A DNA stretch of 64,000 nucleotides from Shinisaurus crocodilurus (GCA_021292165.1 CM037880.1:138944564-139008563), one strand, 5' to 3'; positions 44,860 to 56,103 are shown, counted from the first letter of the stretch. Notes: generated by a model from the sequence alone, not told the origin. A program made the numbers and translations.

Positions 44860-45475
44860 ATAGAGAGTGTGCGCTTTGTTTGGTTTTCGTGTAATCCAAG
44901 CACAGAATCATCTGTTGGGCTGGAGCTTCAGAGAATTCTGGAGATGCTCTCCCAGTAGCAGTCTTGCAAAGAGAGGCTACCCCAAGGTACCAGCCCCTGT
45001 AAATGGTGCAAGAGTAGCTCAATCAGGCTGGATTTTGCTAAACAGACACTAGCATACCAAGCCCAAGCCAACCAACTCCTTCTGTTCCAGCCTCTGGAAA
45101 GCATCCTCACAGATTTTGGTGGTGTTGATGGCTTTATCAAACTTGCTGGGAGTTAGGGTAGGTAAGAGAAGGAGGGCTGATTAATCTCTGTGCAGGCAAT
45201 AAGTATGTATTTGTAAACATATGAATAGGATGTGAGTATTTCTTGTGCCATGACTGCAGCAATCAAGCAATTGCTGTGCTTTGCTATTCATGGTGTTATG
45301 AGCAAGCCTCTGCTCAATCCTTCTCCCCTGGGTGTTAAATGTGCCTAAATCTGGAGAGACAGATCTTGAAAGATGCAAACAACTTGGAAGGCATTCAGAA
45401 GAGAGCAGTGAAGATAATTTACATATATTTCAGATAATTTAAAGATGAAGTGAGCTAGTTACTTTTGGTTTAGGG
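44857..45475. other. Intron, nothing recognised
   Basis: No feature recognised. Confidence 0.5.
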
Positions 45476-45480
45476 GGAAA

Positions 45481-45481
45481 T

Positions 45482-45524
<43 letters not shown>

Positions 45525-45545
45525 CATTTATTAATCGCCCATCTG
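45481..45545 (-). repeat. (TTTA)n tract with a short LINE 3' end
   Basis: Eleven TTTA units are followed by TTAATCGCCCATCTGGCC, which resembles the terminal bases of a reversed LINE 3' end. Confidence 0.7.
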
Positions 45546-45549
45546 GCCA

Positions 45550-46285
45550 GCAATTTAGTCTTCATTTTCTTTAGATTAACACAGAGATTACTTTTTTTTT
45601 TTTTGCATTTTCTGGATTGATTAACGGTGTCAGGCTTCACTGTGATCCATTGTGGACATGGCCCTCATTCTCATTTTTTCCTTAAATGATGCAGATTGGA
45701 GTTCATTGTTTTCAAGGGCTTTCAGGTGCAGTGAGCAAGTAATTCTGTGAAGTGCAACGGCATGGTTGGTTATGGATGTGTACTTACATGACTAGCTTCT
45801 TCCCAGGTATCCGCTCCCTAGGACGCTGGAAGTGTATTTTGAAACCACCTGCAGTGTACAACCATTTCCACTCATCTTCTCAAATACTGGACTTGCATGC
45901 ACAAATGGTTTTAGACATAGAATCTCTTTATGGAGAGGTTTTCTGTTTCTCAAATCCTGATTTCTTGTACTACGGTAAAACATTTTCCCAGTACAGATGC
46001 CCCAGTGGTTGAAGAAGGCTCACCATTTTCCAGCCTTGGCTTTGTTGTAGATTTTACTTTTCAGTTAATCTTTTAAAATATTAATCTACCAAGTATACAT
46101 ATAAACCTGTGGATTGTGACGGTCAGTTGTCATTCAAGGATCTCTAAAAAATGAAATAAAAAAGTAAGCAACTCTATGTGTAAATAGAAAATAGATTTGT
46201 AGTGCTAGGTGTTGTAATCCCTGCAACGGTCCTGTAAGGTAAGTCATCATTGTGAAGGGATACATTCTAGTGAAGGGAAAGCCAC
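45550..46285. other. Intron, nothing recognised
   Basis: No feature recognised; the open frame 45752-46012 has no domain. Confidence 0.5.
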
Positions 46286-46295
46286 TAAGATTGAA

Positions 46296-46556
46296 AGCAA
46301 GTGTAGTACAGCAATTAAGAAAATGAATTTTGAGTCAGAAAGTCACTGGTTCAAATCTGATGTCAGCCATGGAGTCCCTAAGTGCCGTAAACAAACATTT
46401 TAACTTAGCTTCCTTCCCCGTCTGTCATTTAGGGGGGAGGAGGAGGACAACGATGACTTACCTTACAGGGCTGTTGCAGGGATTACTGAGAATGTATGTA
46501 AAACTGTCTGAGCCCTTAGGAAAAGTGCTATATAAAGTGCTATATATTTAGTATTA
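46296..46556 (+). mobile_element. MIR SINE, nearly full length
   Basis: The order is that of MIR: a tRNA-like head (GTACAGCAATTAAGAAAATG, then CACTGGTTCAAATC as B-box), a core, CTTACCTTACAGGGCTGTTG, GGGATTACTGAGAATGTATG and the tail CTGAGCCCTTAGGAAAAGTG followed by CTATATA. The similarity is clear despite many substitutions. Confidence 0.8.
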
Positions 46557-46694
46557 TTGTTATCGTCTAGTAAAAATTGAAACAAGAGTAGAATTGCTCA
46601 GGGTGGTTATGATCCAAAGCATTTCAGTGCTCAAAGCCTCATTGACTTCACTCAATAATAAATAGTTTGCAGCCTGAATTCTTTTTTTAAAGGG

Positions 46695-47098
46695 GTGGTG
46701 TCTAACATTGCACAAATGGAAAGCAGCTTGCACAGTAGATCTTTCCTTTCTCCCCCTCCCCCTGCAGCCCCTTACGCATACACCCAAAAAGCCTATCCAG
46801 AGGGTTGAGGGGCCCTACCTCACACTGTGGTCTGTGTCTTATGGGGCTGCAGTAGGAAGTGGGTGGTAGGTATTATACAAAATTGGGCAGAGGAATCTTG
46901 TGACACACAATGTTCCCAGTTTCATCGATTCCCCCTTCCCACTGCGGCCCTGTAAGACACAGCCCACAATGTTTGGTAACTTCCCCAAAGCTCTGGAGAT
47001 ACTTTGGGGTAGTGGGAGAACAGGGAGCTCCAGGGGGGAAGAGGGAAGGGACATTGCATGAGCTTGCTTTCCGCTTATGCAATGTTTGGTATCACCCA
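46695..47098. mobile_element. TIR element of about 400 bp
   Basis: The left end GGTGGTGTCTAACATTGCAC and the reversed right end GGGTGATACCAAACATTGCA are alike, followed by GAAAGCA-type words in both. Two inner segments sharing CCCC-rich and GGGGCTGCAGT-type words are also inverted. The minus-strand open frames here have no domain. Confidence 0.5.
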
Positions 47099-47099
47099 A

Positions 47100-47895
47100 A
47101 GATTTTAACCAAGCAACTGACCAAAAGGCCAAGAAACGAAACCAACATAACCCCTAGTTTATTATAGAATATTTCATTTGAATTTGAAAAGTATTTCTCA
47201 GCCTTAAGTTTTTCAGATTTTGAAGTGTTGCATGCCATAATGTCTGATTTGTAACCATTGATTGTGGCATAATGTGAGTGGTTTCTGCACAGCGCTGTGG
47301 GTATGTGTATATGTGTATACAGTGGTTTTTCTGAGAATGAGATAAACTCTTGAAACATTTCTTCAAGATGATGTGTGTGTAAGAGCCTGTTGTTATATGC
47401 TGAAAGGAATTGCATCTTGCAGCCTTAGTTCACCAATTCTTATTTACCAAAGGATGTGACTGCTTACCTTGAAAATGAAAACCATTAAAAAAACAGTTTT
47501 GACTTGTATACAGGGACCTCTTTACTTTGATCTCAACCTCTCATAAAGACATCACCCTCTTCAGTGGTAGAGCCTTTAATCTTTTCCAGGTGTTTCTACT
47601 TGAAGGCATTTCATAGAAATATGACTCAATAGCTTGATGATCTTGGACAACTAGAGTTGCATACAGTACTTGGTGAACTTTGCTTTGTGTTCCTTATCCA
47701 TATTGCTAAACAAGTAATAAAATTATACCTCACCTTCAGCTCATATACAAATATTAATAATGTTATTTTAATTAACTATGAAGGCTTAGTACTAGTAATA
47801 TCACAAATCTTTCTGTCATAATCAGTGTGTGGCATGGAACCCTGGGGATGTGGCATCAAGGACCACCTGTCCACACCATGGCTAGTGCTGCTGCT
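47100..47895. other. Unique AT-rich intron, nothing recognised
   Basis: No feature recognised. Confidence 0.55.
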
Positions 47896-47900
47896 AGGAA

Positions 47901-48090
47901 GGGGCCGTAGCTCAGTGGTAGAGCACATGTCTTGCATGCTGAAGTCCCAGGTTCAATCCCTGGCATCTCCAGGTAGAGCGGGAAAAACCTCCTGCCTGAA
48001 ACCCTGGAGAGCTGCTGCCAGCCAATGCTGACAATACTGGGCTAGATGGACCATTAGTCTGACTCGGTATAAGGCACCTCCCTGTGTTCC
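47901..48090 (+). mobile_element. tRNA-Ala-derived SINE, best copy in the window
   Basis: The head GGGGCCGTAGCTCAGTGGTA has an A-box (TAGCTCAGTGG, 47909-47919). CTTGCATGC places TGC in the anticodon position, and GGTTCAATCCC (47950-47960) is a B-box. A body of about 120 bp follows the tRNA-like part and ends with GGGCTAGATGGACCATTAGT and GTATAAGGCACC. It is a SINE rather than a tRNA gene, because the body is repeated at 37210, 41838 and 42787. Confidence 0.85.
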
Positions 48091-48279
48091 TAGTTAGTGG
48101 GGTGGTGGCCCCAGCCTGACAACCATAGTGCACCAAAGAAATAGAAGGATGTTCACATCAGGTAAGATGAGAAAAATGTGAAGTTAAATGAGAACAAGAT
48201 GAGAGGAAGGGGTCAGAAATGGCCACGTTTTAGGCATTGTGCCTTTACAAGCTTCCTTAGGGAAGTCCAAAGGAAATTT

Positions 48280-48450
48280 GTTTGTTTGTTTGTTGCATTT
48301 ATATCCCACCTTTCTTCCATCATGGAACTCAAGGTGGCTACATGCAGTTCCCAGGTGGTCTCCCTTCCAAGCACTGACCAGACCCAGACCTGCTTAGCAT
48401 CAGCAAGATGGCTGCCTCATGTGCATTCAGGCCATACCCTGGGACCATCT
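48280..48450 (-). repeat. LINE/SINE-derived 3' segment with GTTT tract
   Basis: TTTG repeats are followed by a TTTATATCCCACCTTTCTTC segment, CTCAAGGTGGCTACATGC and GACCAGACCCAGACCTGC. This is a known type of squamate repeat end in reverse orientation. The following bases share the ACCAG…CCTGC…TTAGC block with 41185-41345. Confidence 0.5.
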
Positions 48451-48639
48451 ATTGGCCATTATGCCAGCTGGGCTGCCCTGAATACTTCAATCTGGATAGG
48501 TATATTTCATCAGTAACCTATATTGTTGGTTCTTCCCTGCGTCATACAAATTCTTGCTTGCATGCAGAAAATTTAAATAATATGCTTTGGCCAAGCAGAG
48601 GAATCCATTGGAGGCTGATCCAGGTTTCACTGGGTTTGA

Positions 48640-49250
48640 GGCTGACAGTGATACCTGAACATTCAGCCAGATATTATGACATGAAGACTAGGAACCATTG
48701 CAGGAGGAAACAGAAAGAAGTTGAAAAAACGCTGGTGGGGTAGGCCAGAACATGGAGAGTGGGCAAGGGAAGGGTTAAAGGGAGGGAGTGGCTGCCAGAG
48801 AGAACCCGGGTCCTTTGACCCAGCATATAAAGGAGAAACAGGAAGAAGAACATGTGGCAGAAAAGGAAGGAGGTTGAGTGAAAAAGACACAGCCCTCAAG
48901 CTAGGGAGTGGAACTCGTGGAGGAGTGCCAAGATTAAAGCCATTTGGGCCCAAGCCGGGAACAGGTACTGGCAAGAGGAGGAAAGACAGAGGAAAGACCC
49001 CGGGTGAAAACAACTAAGAGCAAGAAGAGAAACAGTGTTGCAAGAACTAAGGTGCCGCATAGGCAAAGGTTGAGGGGCTGTAGGCACTCAGATTTTGAGG
49101 GAAAGGCAAGGGGCCAGCATATGGGGTAAAGGCAACCACCATGGCCTATTGTTACAACTAAACTGAAATAAAAACAAGAGAACTGTTTAACCTCGGTCGA
49201 GCGTGCTGTGGTATTTCTTTGCCTAGGCTTAGGCAGGGCTGTGGATACAA
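48640..49250 (+). mobile_element. LTR-like block
   Basis: The stretch is purine-rich and has a TATA-like word (GCATATAAAGG at about 48822) and a polyadenylation-like word (GAAATAAAAAC at about 49163), spaced as in an LTR. The ends and target duplications were not identified. The open frames within it have no domain. Confidence 0.35.
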
Positions 49251-49312
49251 TGTAGAGCTGTCCCCAGCCAGCCCTGATACGACCTATGTGTATATTTATT
49301 TGTTTGGCACAA

Positions 49313-49562
49313 GGGTGTTGAACCTGAGGCACATGGGTCAAATCCAGCCTAATCTGGCCCTTTGGAGTTTCCCAGATGGCCATGTACCCTTTCCCTTGTC
49401 CGCCAATCATTTAGTGGTTTCCTAGCTTTTATGCAGTTTTCTCCCATTCTAAAAGGTTGAGATGCCTTTCCTAAGGCTTACTTAATAGTAGTAAGAGCTT
49501 TAAGGTAAAATATGCTGGTATTTTTAGTGTTTTGGCCTCACCTCTTCAGTGGCATCCAATTT
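49313..49562. mobile_element. hAT MITE relative of 42824-43105, incomplete
   Basis: GGTGTTGAACCTGAGGCACA, AATCTGGCCC and the GGTATTTTTAGTGTTTTGGC block follow the order of 42824-43105. A clear right end and target duplication are missing. Confidence 0.5.
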
Positions 49563-49702
49563 AAGAACATAAGAGCCATGCTGGATCAGATCAAGGGTCC
49601 ATCTAGACCAGCATTCTGTTCACACAGTGGCCAACCAGCTGTCCACAGGAGCGCACAAGCAGGACATGAGTGCAAGAGCACCCTCCCACCCATGTTCCCC
49701 AG

Positions 49703-50562
49703 TGTGATATTATGTTATTTGGGGGTAAATTTAAAGTGTATATGTGGTAAGTATGATGATGTGTTCTTGTATTGAGTATATGATTAGAAGTATGTCTTCC
49801 TGTTGCATCTATGTGTGTTATGTTAGGTAAGTCTAGAGCAGTAGATCCCAACCTTGGGTCCCCAGATGTTGCTGGACTACAGCTCCCAGCATCCCTTGCC
49901 ATTAGCCATGCTGACTGGGTATGCTGGGAGCTGTAGGCCAGCAACATCTGGGGACCCAAGGTTGGGATCCACTGGTCTAGGGTGAGTGAGAAATGATGGG
50001 CAGGAAGAATGGTTTATTTGCATATGTGAGATGCTTGGCTGAAAGCGTGAGAAGCGGGGGGGGGGGGTAAAGCCTGTGTTATATAAACTGTGGGTGGTGC
50101 TGTTTAGGCAGGAGGAGTGAGAGGAGTGTGTTACGGGTTCTGTGGAGTGCTGTTTGGGAGTCTGGAGCTGACTGGAGAGAGTTGAGAGATTATATTAGGA
50201 TTGTTAGGAGATTAGCTAGTAAGTGCAGGGATTGATATTTGGTAAATTGGTAAGGGAGGATTGGTAATAGAATAAGATAGTAAATTACATTTGACTGAAA
50301 CTTACATATAACACTTATTTCCAGAAACTGTTATATTTTAAAATAAACTTTACTTTGTTATTTGAAGCAGCCTGTGTGGGAAGCTGTGCTTAGTATACTT
50401 GTCTAAGAGGTATAAGGTAGGGATAATAGACATCCCAAAGTCTGTGTGAGAGGTGCAAGGGTAAGGGTTAGAGGAAAATAAACCCCCAACCTTACGTAAG
50501 CGCACCCAGAGATCCCCAAAAGGAGGGCAAGCTTGAGGCCCTGTGAGGGGTGGGATGTGACA
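49703..50562 (+). mobile_element. Solo LTR with 5-bp target duplications
   Basis: Perfect duplications CCCAG (49698-49702 and 50563-50567) flank a block that starts TGTGATATTA and ends GGGATGTGACA. It contains TTATATAAACTG near 50080 as a TATA-like signal and AAAATAAACTTTAC near 50341 as a polyadenylation-like signal. The unique length is about 716 bp once the inserted hAT MITE and its duplicated target are subtracted. No internal genes remain, so it arose by LTR-LTR recombination. The 5-bp duplication fits Ty3/Gypsy-like and some retroviral integrases; the family is not assigned. Confidence 0.8.
49839..49974 (+). mobile_element. hAT foldback MITE inside the solo LTR
   Basis: Duplications GTCTAGAG and GTCTAGGG (49831-49838, 49975-49982; one difference) flank a 136-bp near-palindrome. 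Its ends are CAGTAGATCCCAACCTTGGG and, from the right, CAGTGGATCCCAACCTTGGG. It is the same family as 28468-28603, inverted. Confidence 0.9.
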
Positions 50563-50979
50563 CCCAGCAACTGGTGTACTTAGGCATACTGCCTCTGATA
50601 CTAGAGGTAGCATATAGCCAATCAGGACTAGTAGCCATTGATAGCCTTCTCCTCCATGAATTTAAGTATGTTAAAAGTAAAAAGGGTTTTAAAATTTCAG
50701 TTGTAGTGAAGCACTTGCACATTTCGTGCTATGTTTATGCATCTTTTGGGGACATAAACCTGGAAAGCAGTGAGGAATAGTGAATTGAAAGTCTGTTTAG
50801 TTTATTTTAGGGATGTATACTCTGACCTTCAGTAAAATTCCCAGTCACTTACAAAATGTCAGAACACAATAAAGCTAATTTAAAGCATACAGACTAAAAA
50901 CATACAAAAATATATTAAAAACAATAGACAGGTCCCCTGAATTAACTCCTGATTTCCATTGTGCAAGAGAACACATTTA

Positions 50980-51400
50980 TAGCACAATCCTATGAGGCTG
51001 CCTGTAACCCGCCGAACTCGGAAGATTACAGGCATCCAATTGAGGGCGGGAGCAGCACGGAGGATAGGATAACTTACCGTGCTCCTTCCGCCCTCAAAAA
51101 CATCTTGTTAGCTGATTTCGCCCATCTGATTTCGCTGTCTCATCTTCCTGTAAGGAGGAGAGGCTGAGGCGCCACCTGGATTCCTCAGAATCCGGTGGAG
51201 CTTCACCCCTTCCTTCCCTGCCCCCAGGAACACCCCCCCCCCACGGGTGAACTGAACATGGCCTTCTGTGCTCAGTTTCCTTCTGGTGTGGAAAGAACCG
51301 CGTTGGCTACAAGGTGGGGATGCACTCCGAGGTCGCAGCCCCTTCCAGGTCAAATCCTATGTCCTCCCAGACAAGGTTGGGGGGACATAGGATCATGCCT
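50980..51400 (+). mobile_element. Harbinger-like non-autonomous element, fullest copy
   Basis: It starts TAGCACAATCCTATGAGGC and ends GACATAGGATCATGCC. TTA occurs on both sides (50977-50979 and 51401-51403). Related copies are at 9241-10555 and 12143-12487. It is CpG-richer than its surroundings and encodes no transposase. Confidence 0.7.
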
Positions 51401-51404
51401 TTAG

Positions 51405-52255
51405 TTTGCTATACCAATAAAGTTACTTGTTAGGATGCTTATTTATAAATATTGTTTCATTTGCAAGTGTCTAGAGCATATGGTATAGCAAACTAAATGT
51501 GTCCTCTTGCACAGTGGAAATCGGGAGTTTTCCAGGGTATTTGTCTATTGTTTTCTTTAAGGATGGATAAATTTGCCTCCACGTTTCTGTTAACAGATCA
51601 AAGTAAATTGACTTGACACATGCCCTCACACATAGGACTACCTTGACGTTTAATGATTATTTGTGTTTTTCTGCTACTTGATTGTGACAGGACAGTAAGA
51701 AGTTAACAAGTAATCAAAGGATATGGATAGTGCTGCATGTCTTTTTAATTTTAAAAATTATGCTTGCAACCATCAGCAGGCTATATAATTTGAAGAGGAA
51801 ACTCTGTCTATTTGTTCCTTCCTTTCCCCAAATGTCTTTTTTTCCAGCATTTCATAAGCGCTCTTGAATAAAAGTGCATATGAGGAATGCTGTTGATACA
51901 GGGAGTGTTTCAAGAGACATCAACATTTAAAAGAATTTAATTAGATAATTTGGTTTACATGGGAATATTTGGTTCAAAACCATCAGCAATATACTGAAAC
52001 TCCTATTCTTATGCAGAATAGACTGGTGCAAAATTAATGAGCCTGCTTGAGCTCTGAACCTTGCCCTGATGTTAAGTTATGCAGATTGAGCCACTGCTGT
52101 CCAATATTTTAATTCCCCCACCTCCCAAAAGCAATAATTTTCAAGAGTATGACTTGTATAGTGTTATCACATGCCGGCAATGAAAGGTGATAAAGGCTTA
52201 TTTTGTTACATAAGTAGTGTCTCCAAAGGTCTGCCTTTATGGAGCAAGTGAAGTG
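51405..52255. other. Unique AT-rich intron, nothing recognised
   Basis: No feature recognised. Confidence 0.55.

Positions 52256-52258
<3 letters not shown>

Positions 52259-52304
<46 letters not shown>
52259..52304 (+). repeat. (TC)n microsatellite
   Basis: About 23 TC units on the sense strand of the intron. Confidence 0.95.
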
Positions 52305-52307
<3 letters not shown>

Positions 52308-52309
52308 GC

Positions 52310-52785
52310 TGGGTGAATTCAGGGGCCAATACTAAAAATAGCTTTAATGCTGCAGATGCTGGTTGAAGTTCTTCATTAGTCCAGACCTCATTTTATTCTT
52401 CTCAGCTTCTCTGCTATTCTCTTCTATTTTCTCTCCCCTTCTTTTTTTTTACCCCACGAGTCTACTTGCTGCTTTTCATTTCTTTATCAATAGCAATACC
52501 TTTTGAATGTTCCTCCCACATCAATCTAGAGAAAAGATGAGATGCATGATTAAAACGTTGCACCTGCTGTCCTACGCCTGGGGTGAACTTGGACTATGAG
52601 TTTGATTCATAGTCTCAACGTCTTACACATGCTCATTGGCTTAGAGGTGACATTAACTTTTTGACAGAATTAGCAAAGCTGGGAGGAAAAACAACATGAT
52701 CATATATGTTGCTAAATAAGAAATCCAAGGTCAAATCACAGCTGTTCTTTTATTTACATAATCAAGCTTCAGAATTTAACTCAGG
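52310..52785. other. Intron, nothing recognised
   Basis: No feature recognised. Confidence 0.5.
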
Positions 52786-52791
52786 ATTGTT

Positions 52792-52994
52792 GCCCTGAAA
52801 GGAACCCAAGGCGGCTTACATAATCCTCCTCCTCCTCTCCATTTTATCCTCACAACAACCCTGTGAGGTAGGTTAGGCTGAGAGTCAGTGACTGGCCCAA
52901 AGTCACCCAGTGAGGTTCATGGCTGAGCGGGGACTAGAACCCGGATCTCCCGAGTCCCAGTCCAACACTCTCACCACTACGTCACACTGGCTTC
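52792..52994 (-). mobile_element. MIR/CORE-type SINE, antisense
   Basis: On the minus strand the head AGCCAGTGTGACGTAGTGGT, the B-box GGTTCTAGTCC, the core GGTGACTTTGGGCCAGTCAC and the end GCCGCCTTGGGTTCC are all present. It is the most complete copy of the family in the window, but the TAAA tail is missing. Confidence 0.85.
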
Positions 52995-53289
52995 TTAGGA
53001 GGCACCCTGCTGGGTTTGTTTGCTTGTTTATGCATAGAGAAGAGGGGGAGGGGCCAGGGGGAATCTTCTGGGGAAAATCTTTATGAAGGGAGAAGAATTG
53101 CCTTGGTGGGAAAAACAGAGCTGTTGTTGAACTTCACCCACCAATGAGGCCTGGGCTCCAGAAGAAGCAGTTCCTTCCTGCTAGCAGAAAAATTGGAGAA
53201 AAGAATTTTTCTGGTGCCCCTGAAACACCATCACTCTGGGTAAGTAAAGAAGTGGGAGAGTGAATCATGGGTTGGCTGGGCAGCTGGGG

Positions 53290-54170
53290 TGGTAGTTGCG
53301 CGTGTATAGGTGAGATAATGAAGAGTCAGACACAGGTATATATGGTTTCAAATCAGGGCCACATTTATTGAATTGAAGATCTGTGAATGGTGAAGTGCGG
53401 TACTAACCTAGCCCAGCCATTGGCCGGGGGAAAACCAGTAATTGAGTGAATGCATCCTAACCGGACCGGAGGCGGGATGGCCTGCCACCGTCCAGTTGCA
53501 CTCTATGTGGAGCTGGAGGGCCTTACCATCGTTGCCTCCCATTCGTGCCTCAAGACAGCCAATGTAGATGAGAAAGGTAGCACCCCAAAGACGTCCACAG
53601 CTCCCTCCTGCCAAGCTGCAAGACATTAGCGAGGGAAGCCTTGGGTAACCGTCAGTCACCTTGAAAGGTGCCACTGGATGATTACCATAATGCTAAGCCC
53701 CACTGCCTAATCCTGCACTTTCCCGCAAATGCGACCAATTTAGCTATGATCCCCTTGGTGGGATCTAAACCGAATTCAAAAATTCTCCCACCCTGACTCA
53801 CAGTGTAGAGTAGGCGAAACACACCCATTGCCCCAGCCAATTAAGACATGAGCCAAAATTCCTACTCGGCCCCCTTTAAACGGGCGACCAGAGGAACCCA
53901 CACTGCTAACAGGGCGGGAGGGGAGGGAGCCAGAAAATGAAAGACCGAGGGTGGGGATACAGGTGCTTAAATGAGCCCCTTGTCTCCCCGCCCCAGCCAA
54001 GCCCATTGGCTCAGCTGACAGTGACCTTTCCTGTTACCTGACTCTCCACTCCTCCCCCACGCGCAAAACCTCTCCCCAGCCCCAAGGTGCGGGGCCAGGG
54101 GAAGCCTGTAATTCCAATATTCTTGCAAAAAAGAAGGGGGAATTCTGCTCCCCGGTGGGCCCTGTTTTAA
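53290..54170 (-). mobile_element. LTR-like CpG-rich block
   Basis: On the minus strand the last 130 bp contain TTCAATAAATGTGG as a polyadenylation-like signal. A TGTGTCTGACTCTTCATTAT stretch and an end near CGCGCAACTACCA follow, as in R-U5 of an LTR. The upstream part is CpG-rich. Minus-strand open frames (53408-53674, 53776-54006, 53967-54188) have no recognisable domain. No target duplication was found, so the left and right edges are approximate. Confidence 0.4.
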
Positions 54171-54174
54171 GGAA

Positions 54175-54660
54175 ACAAACATTTCCATCCCATCTCCATT
54201 TTATATTTAGCCATGTGTGGCAAGACAGGCTCAGTCACACGGCTGCTCTACATGGACATGAAGAAATCAGTTTGGGGATGGATCTAAACATTATAGCTAA
54301 TGACTTCATCCAGGCAGCACCAATCAGAAGAAATACATTCAGTGTGGAAGAATCCTAGAAGTGCATATCCTGAATGTATTTCTTCTGCTTGGTACTTTGT
54401 TTAGTCTTACTTTTGTACTGAGCACTGCCTTTCCCCCCACCTTATATATGAAATCTATACTGAACCATTTTTATAGATTGTGGGAGCTAACAAATTGTCA
54501 GGAGGTATGGCTGCTTTTTTTGGCCCTTTTGACAAAGTGATTAATACTATATGTGCCCAGAAGAGTTTTGTTTTTGTTTTTAATGAAAACTACCCAAATA
54601 TAGATGATGGTCCAAACCATTTAAATGATTAGATTGAGCGTTTGTTGAATCTTGCAGTTA
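54175..54660. other. Intron, nothing recognised
   Basis: A small inverted echo (CATTCAGTG…CTGAATGTATTTCTTC) occurs near 54325-54390. Nothing else was recognised. Confidence 0.45.
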
Positions 54661-54664
54661 CTGT

Positions 54665-54896
54665 GGGCTGGTTCACATTTGCACGTATATCACTTGATTA
54701 TCTATAGTTGATGACTGTACATTGGATAACAGCCAAATATGTGAAGTGACTCCTTTAAAAGATGGTCTTTGAAGTGATGTCCGGAGATATAACAGTTACA
54801 CTTCTGGCATTATATCTGTGATGAGCCACTAATGAACGGAAGTCATCTCTTGATTGAGGTCATCAAGTGATAGACGTGCATATGCGAACAAGCTTT
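54665..54896. mobile_element. Foldback MITE
   Basis: The left arm GGCTGGTTCACATTTGCACG and the reversed right arm AAGCTTGTTCGCATATGCAC align. Both continue with GT(A/C)TATCACTTGAT. Confidence 0.7.
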
Positions 54897-54899
54897 GAG

Positions 54900-55430
54900 T
54901 GCGTGGTCTTTAAAAAATAAAAGAAACTAGGATTGAATGAAAGCATATGCCTCTCCCTTGTCATGCCTTGTAGATAAATGTCTCTTCTTCCTCACCCCCT
55001 GCTTTTTTTTGTTTTTTGATTTCCTCCTCATGTGTCTGTGTCCTGTCCTTGGATGTTTTCTTTTGTTTATACAGCAAGAATGCCTCAGTTCAGACTATGA
55101 ATGCTGGGGAACATAAGGGGTGGTTTCTAAGAATGCTATGGGAAACAAACATTTAAAATGCATGTGTTTTCTTAAAACATTGCCAGTAAATCACTTTTTC
55201 TGATTTCTTACTCTCATACTGGTTGCCAATGTCTACATAATGTGTACGTGATACTGGAGCTTACCTGCTGACTGTACCCAAGACATACCATGTGTCTTGT
55301 ATGGGAAATGACTCAATTCTCCTAGACTGTATTGTATGAACATGCTTTTATTTTGGGAGTGCAATGTATTGTGACAATAGTTATATAACAGTATAAATCT
55401 AAAATTGAAAATCTGATTACTGGATTTTAG
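54900..55430. other. Unique intron, nothing recognised
   Basis: No feature recognised. Confidence 0.5.
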
Positions 55431-55436
55431 GGATAT

Positions 55437-55438
55437 AC

Positions 55439-55497
<59 letters not shown>
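55437..55497 (+). repeat. (AT)n(AC)n compound microsatellite
   Basis: About 11 AT units are followed by about 18 AC units. Confidence 0.95.
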
Positions 55498-55503
<6 letters not shown>

Positions 55504-56099
55504 GGTGTGTAAATATTTCAATAAATCCCTGGGGGAATGCCACTATATTCTATACCAGAGGCTCACTCCTTTGTTGTTTACCTAACATAAAATCAGTACA
55601 CTTTTCTCTATCAAATTTTGGCAAGGTATGCTGTTTCTCTAAAAACTGTTATTTATTTCACTAGTAGTTAACTATAATGATTTGCCATCTTGTTCACTAA
55701 GATAGCAACAAAGTAGAAAGGGTTTTATAAATGGTTTTACCAAAATATGTTTTGCATGCAAAATGAACATGTATTATATATTTCAAACATGCAGAAAGAA
55801 TGGAAAGCTTTTCCAAGACTGAAAAAACTACTAGTAGCTAATGGCGTAGATCCAAAGTATCACAAGGTTTCTTTTGCTTGTTCTTTCTGAAGATTTGGGG
55901 ATCCACTGTAATGTGTCTGTAAGAGACATCAGGGGTTGCAGCTGTGGGGGGGAGCGAACACAAATGCACATGTATGCACATGAAGAAGTGCCTTCAGTTT
56001 GCACATGGGAGGTGGACAGGTTCAGACCCAACCCATTATCTTTATTTAACTTCATAATGCTTTAAGTACCTTTCAGATTCCTCTAACTGAAGAGAAGGC

Positions 56100-56103
<4 letters not shown>

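Larger units (their letters stand above)
49563..50685 (+). repeat. Interspersed repeat split by a solo LTR
   Basis: The segment 49563-49702 (AACATAAGAGCCATGCTGGA, CAGTGGCCAACCAGCTG, AAGCAGGACATGAGTGCAAG) continues at 50563-50685 (CAGCAACTGGTGTACTTAGG, ATACTGCCTCTGATACTAGA, GTAGCCATTGATAGCCTTCT). This is a common squamate repeat; the LTR lies exactly between. Confidence 0.75.

Noticed and set aside
47901..47973. A functional tRNA-Ala gene
   Set aside because: The tRNA-like head has mismatches and is fused to a repeated SINE body found at three other places in the window.
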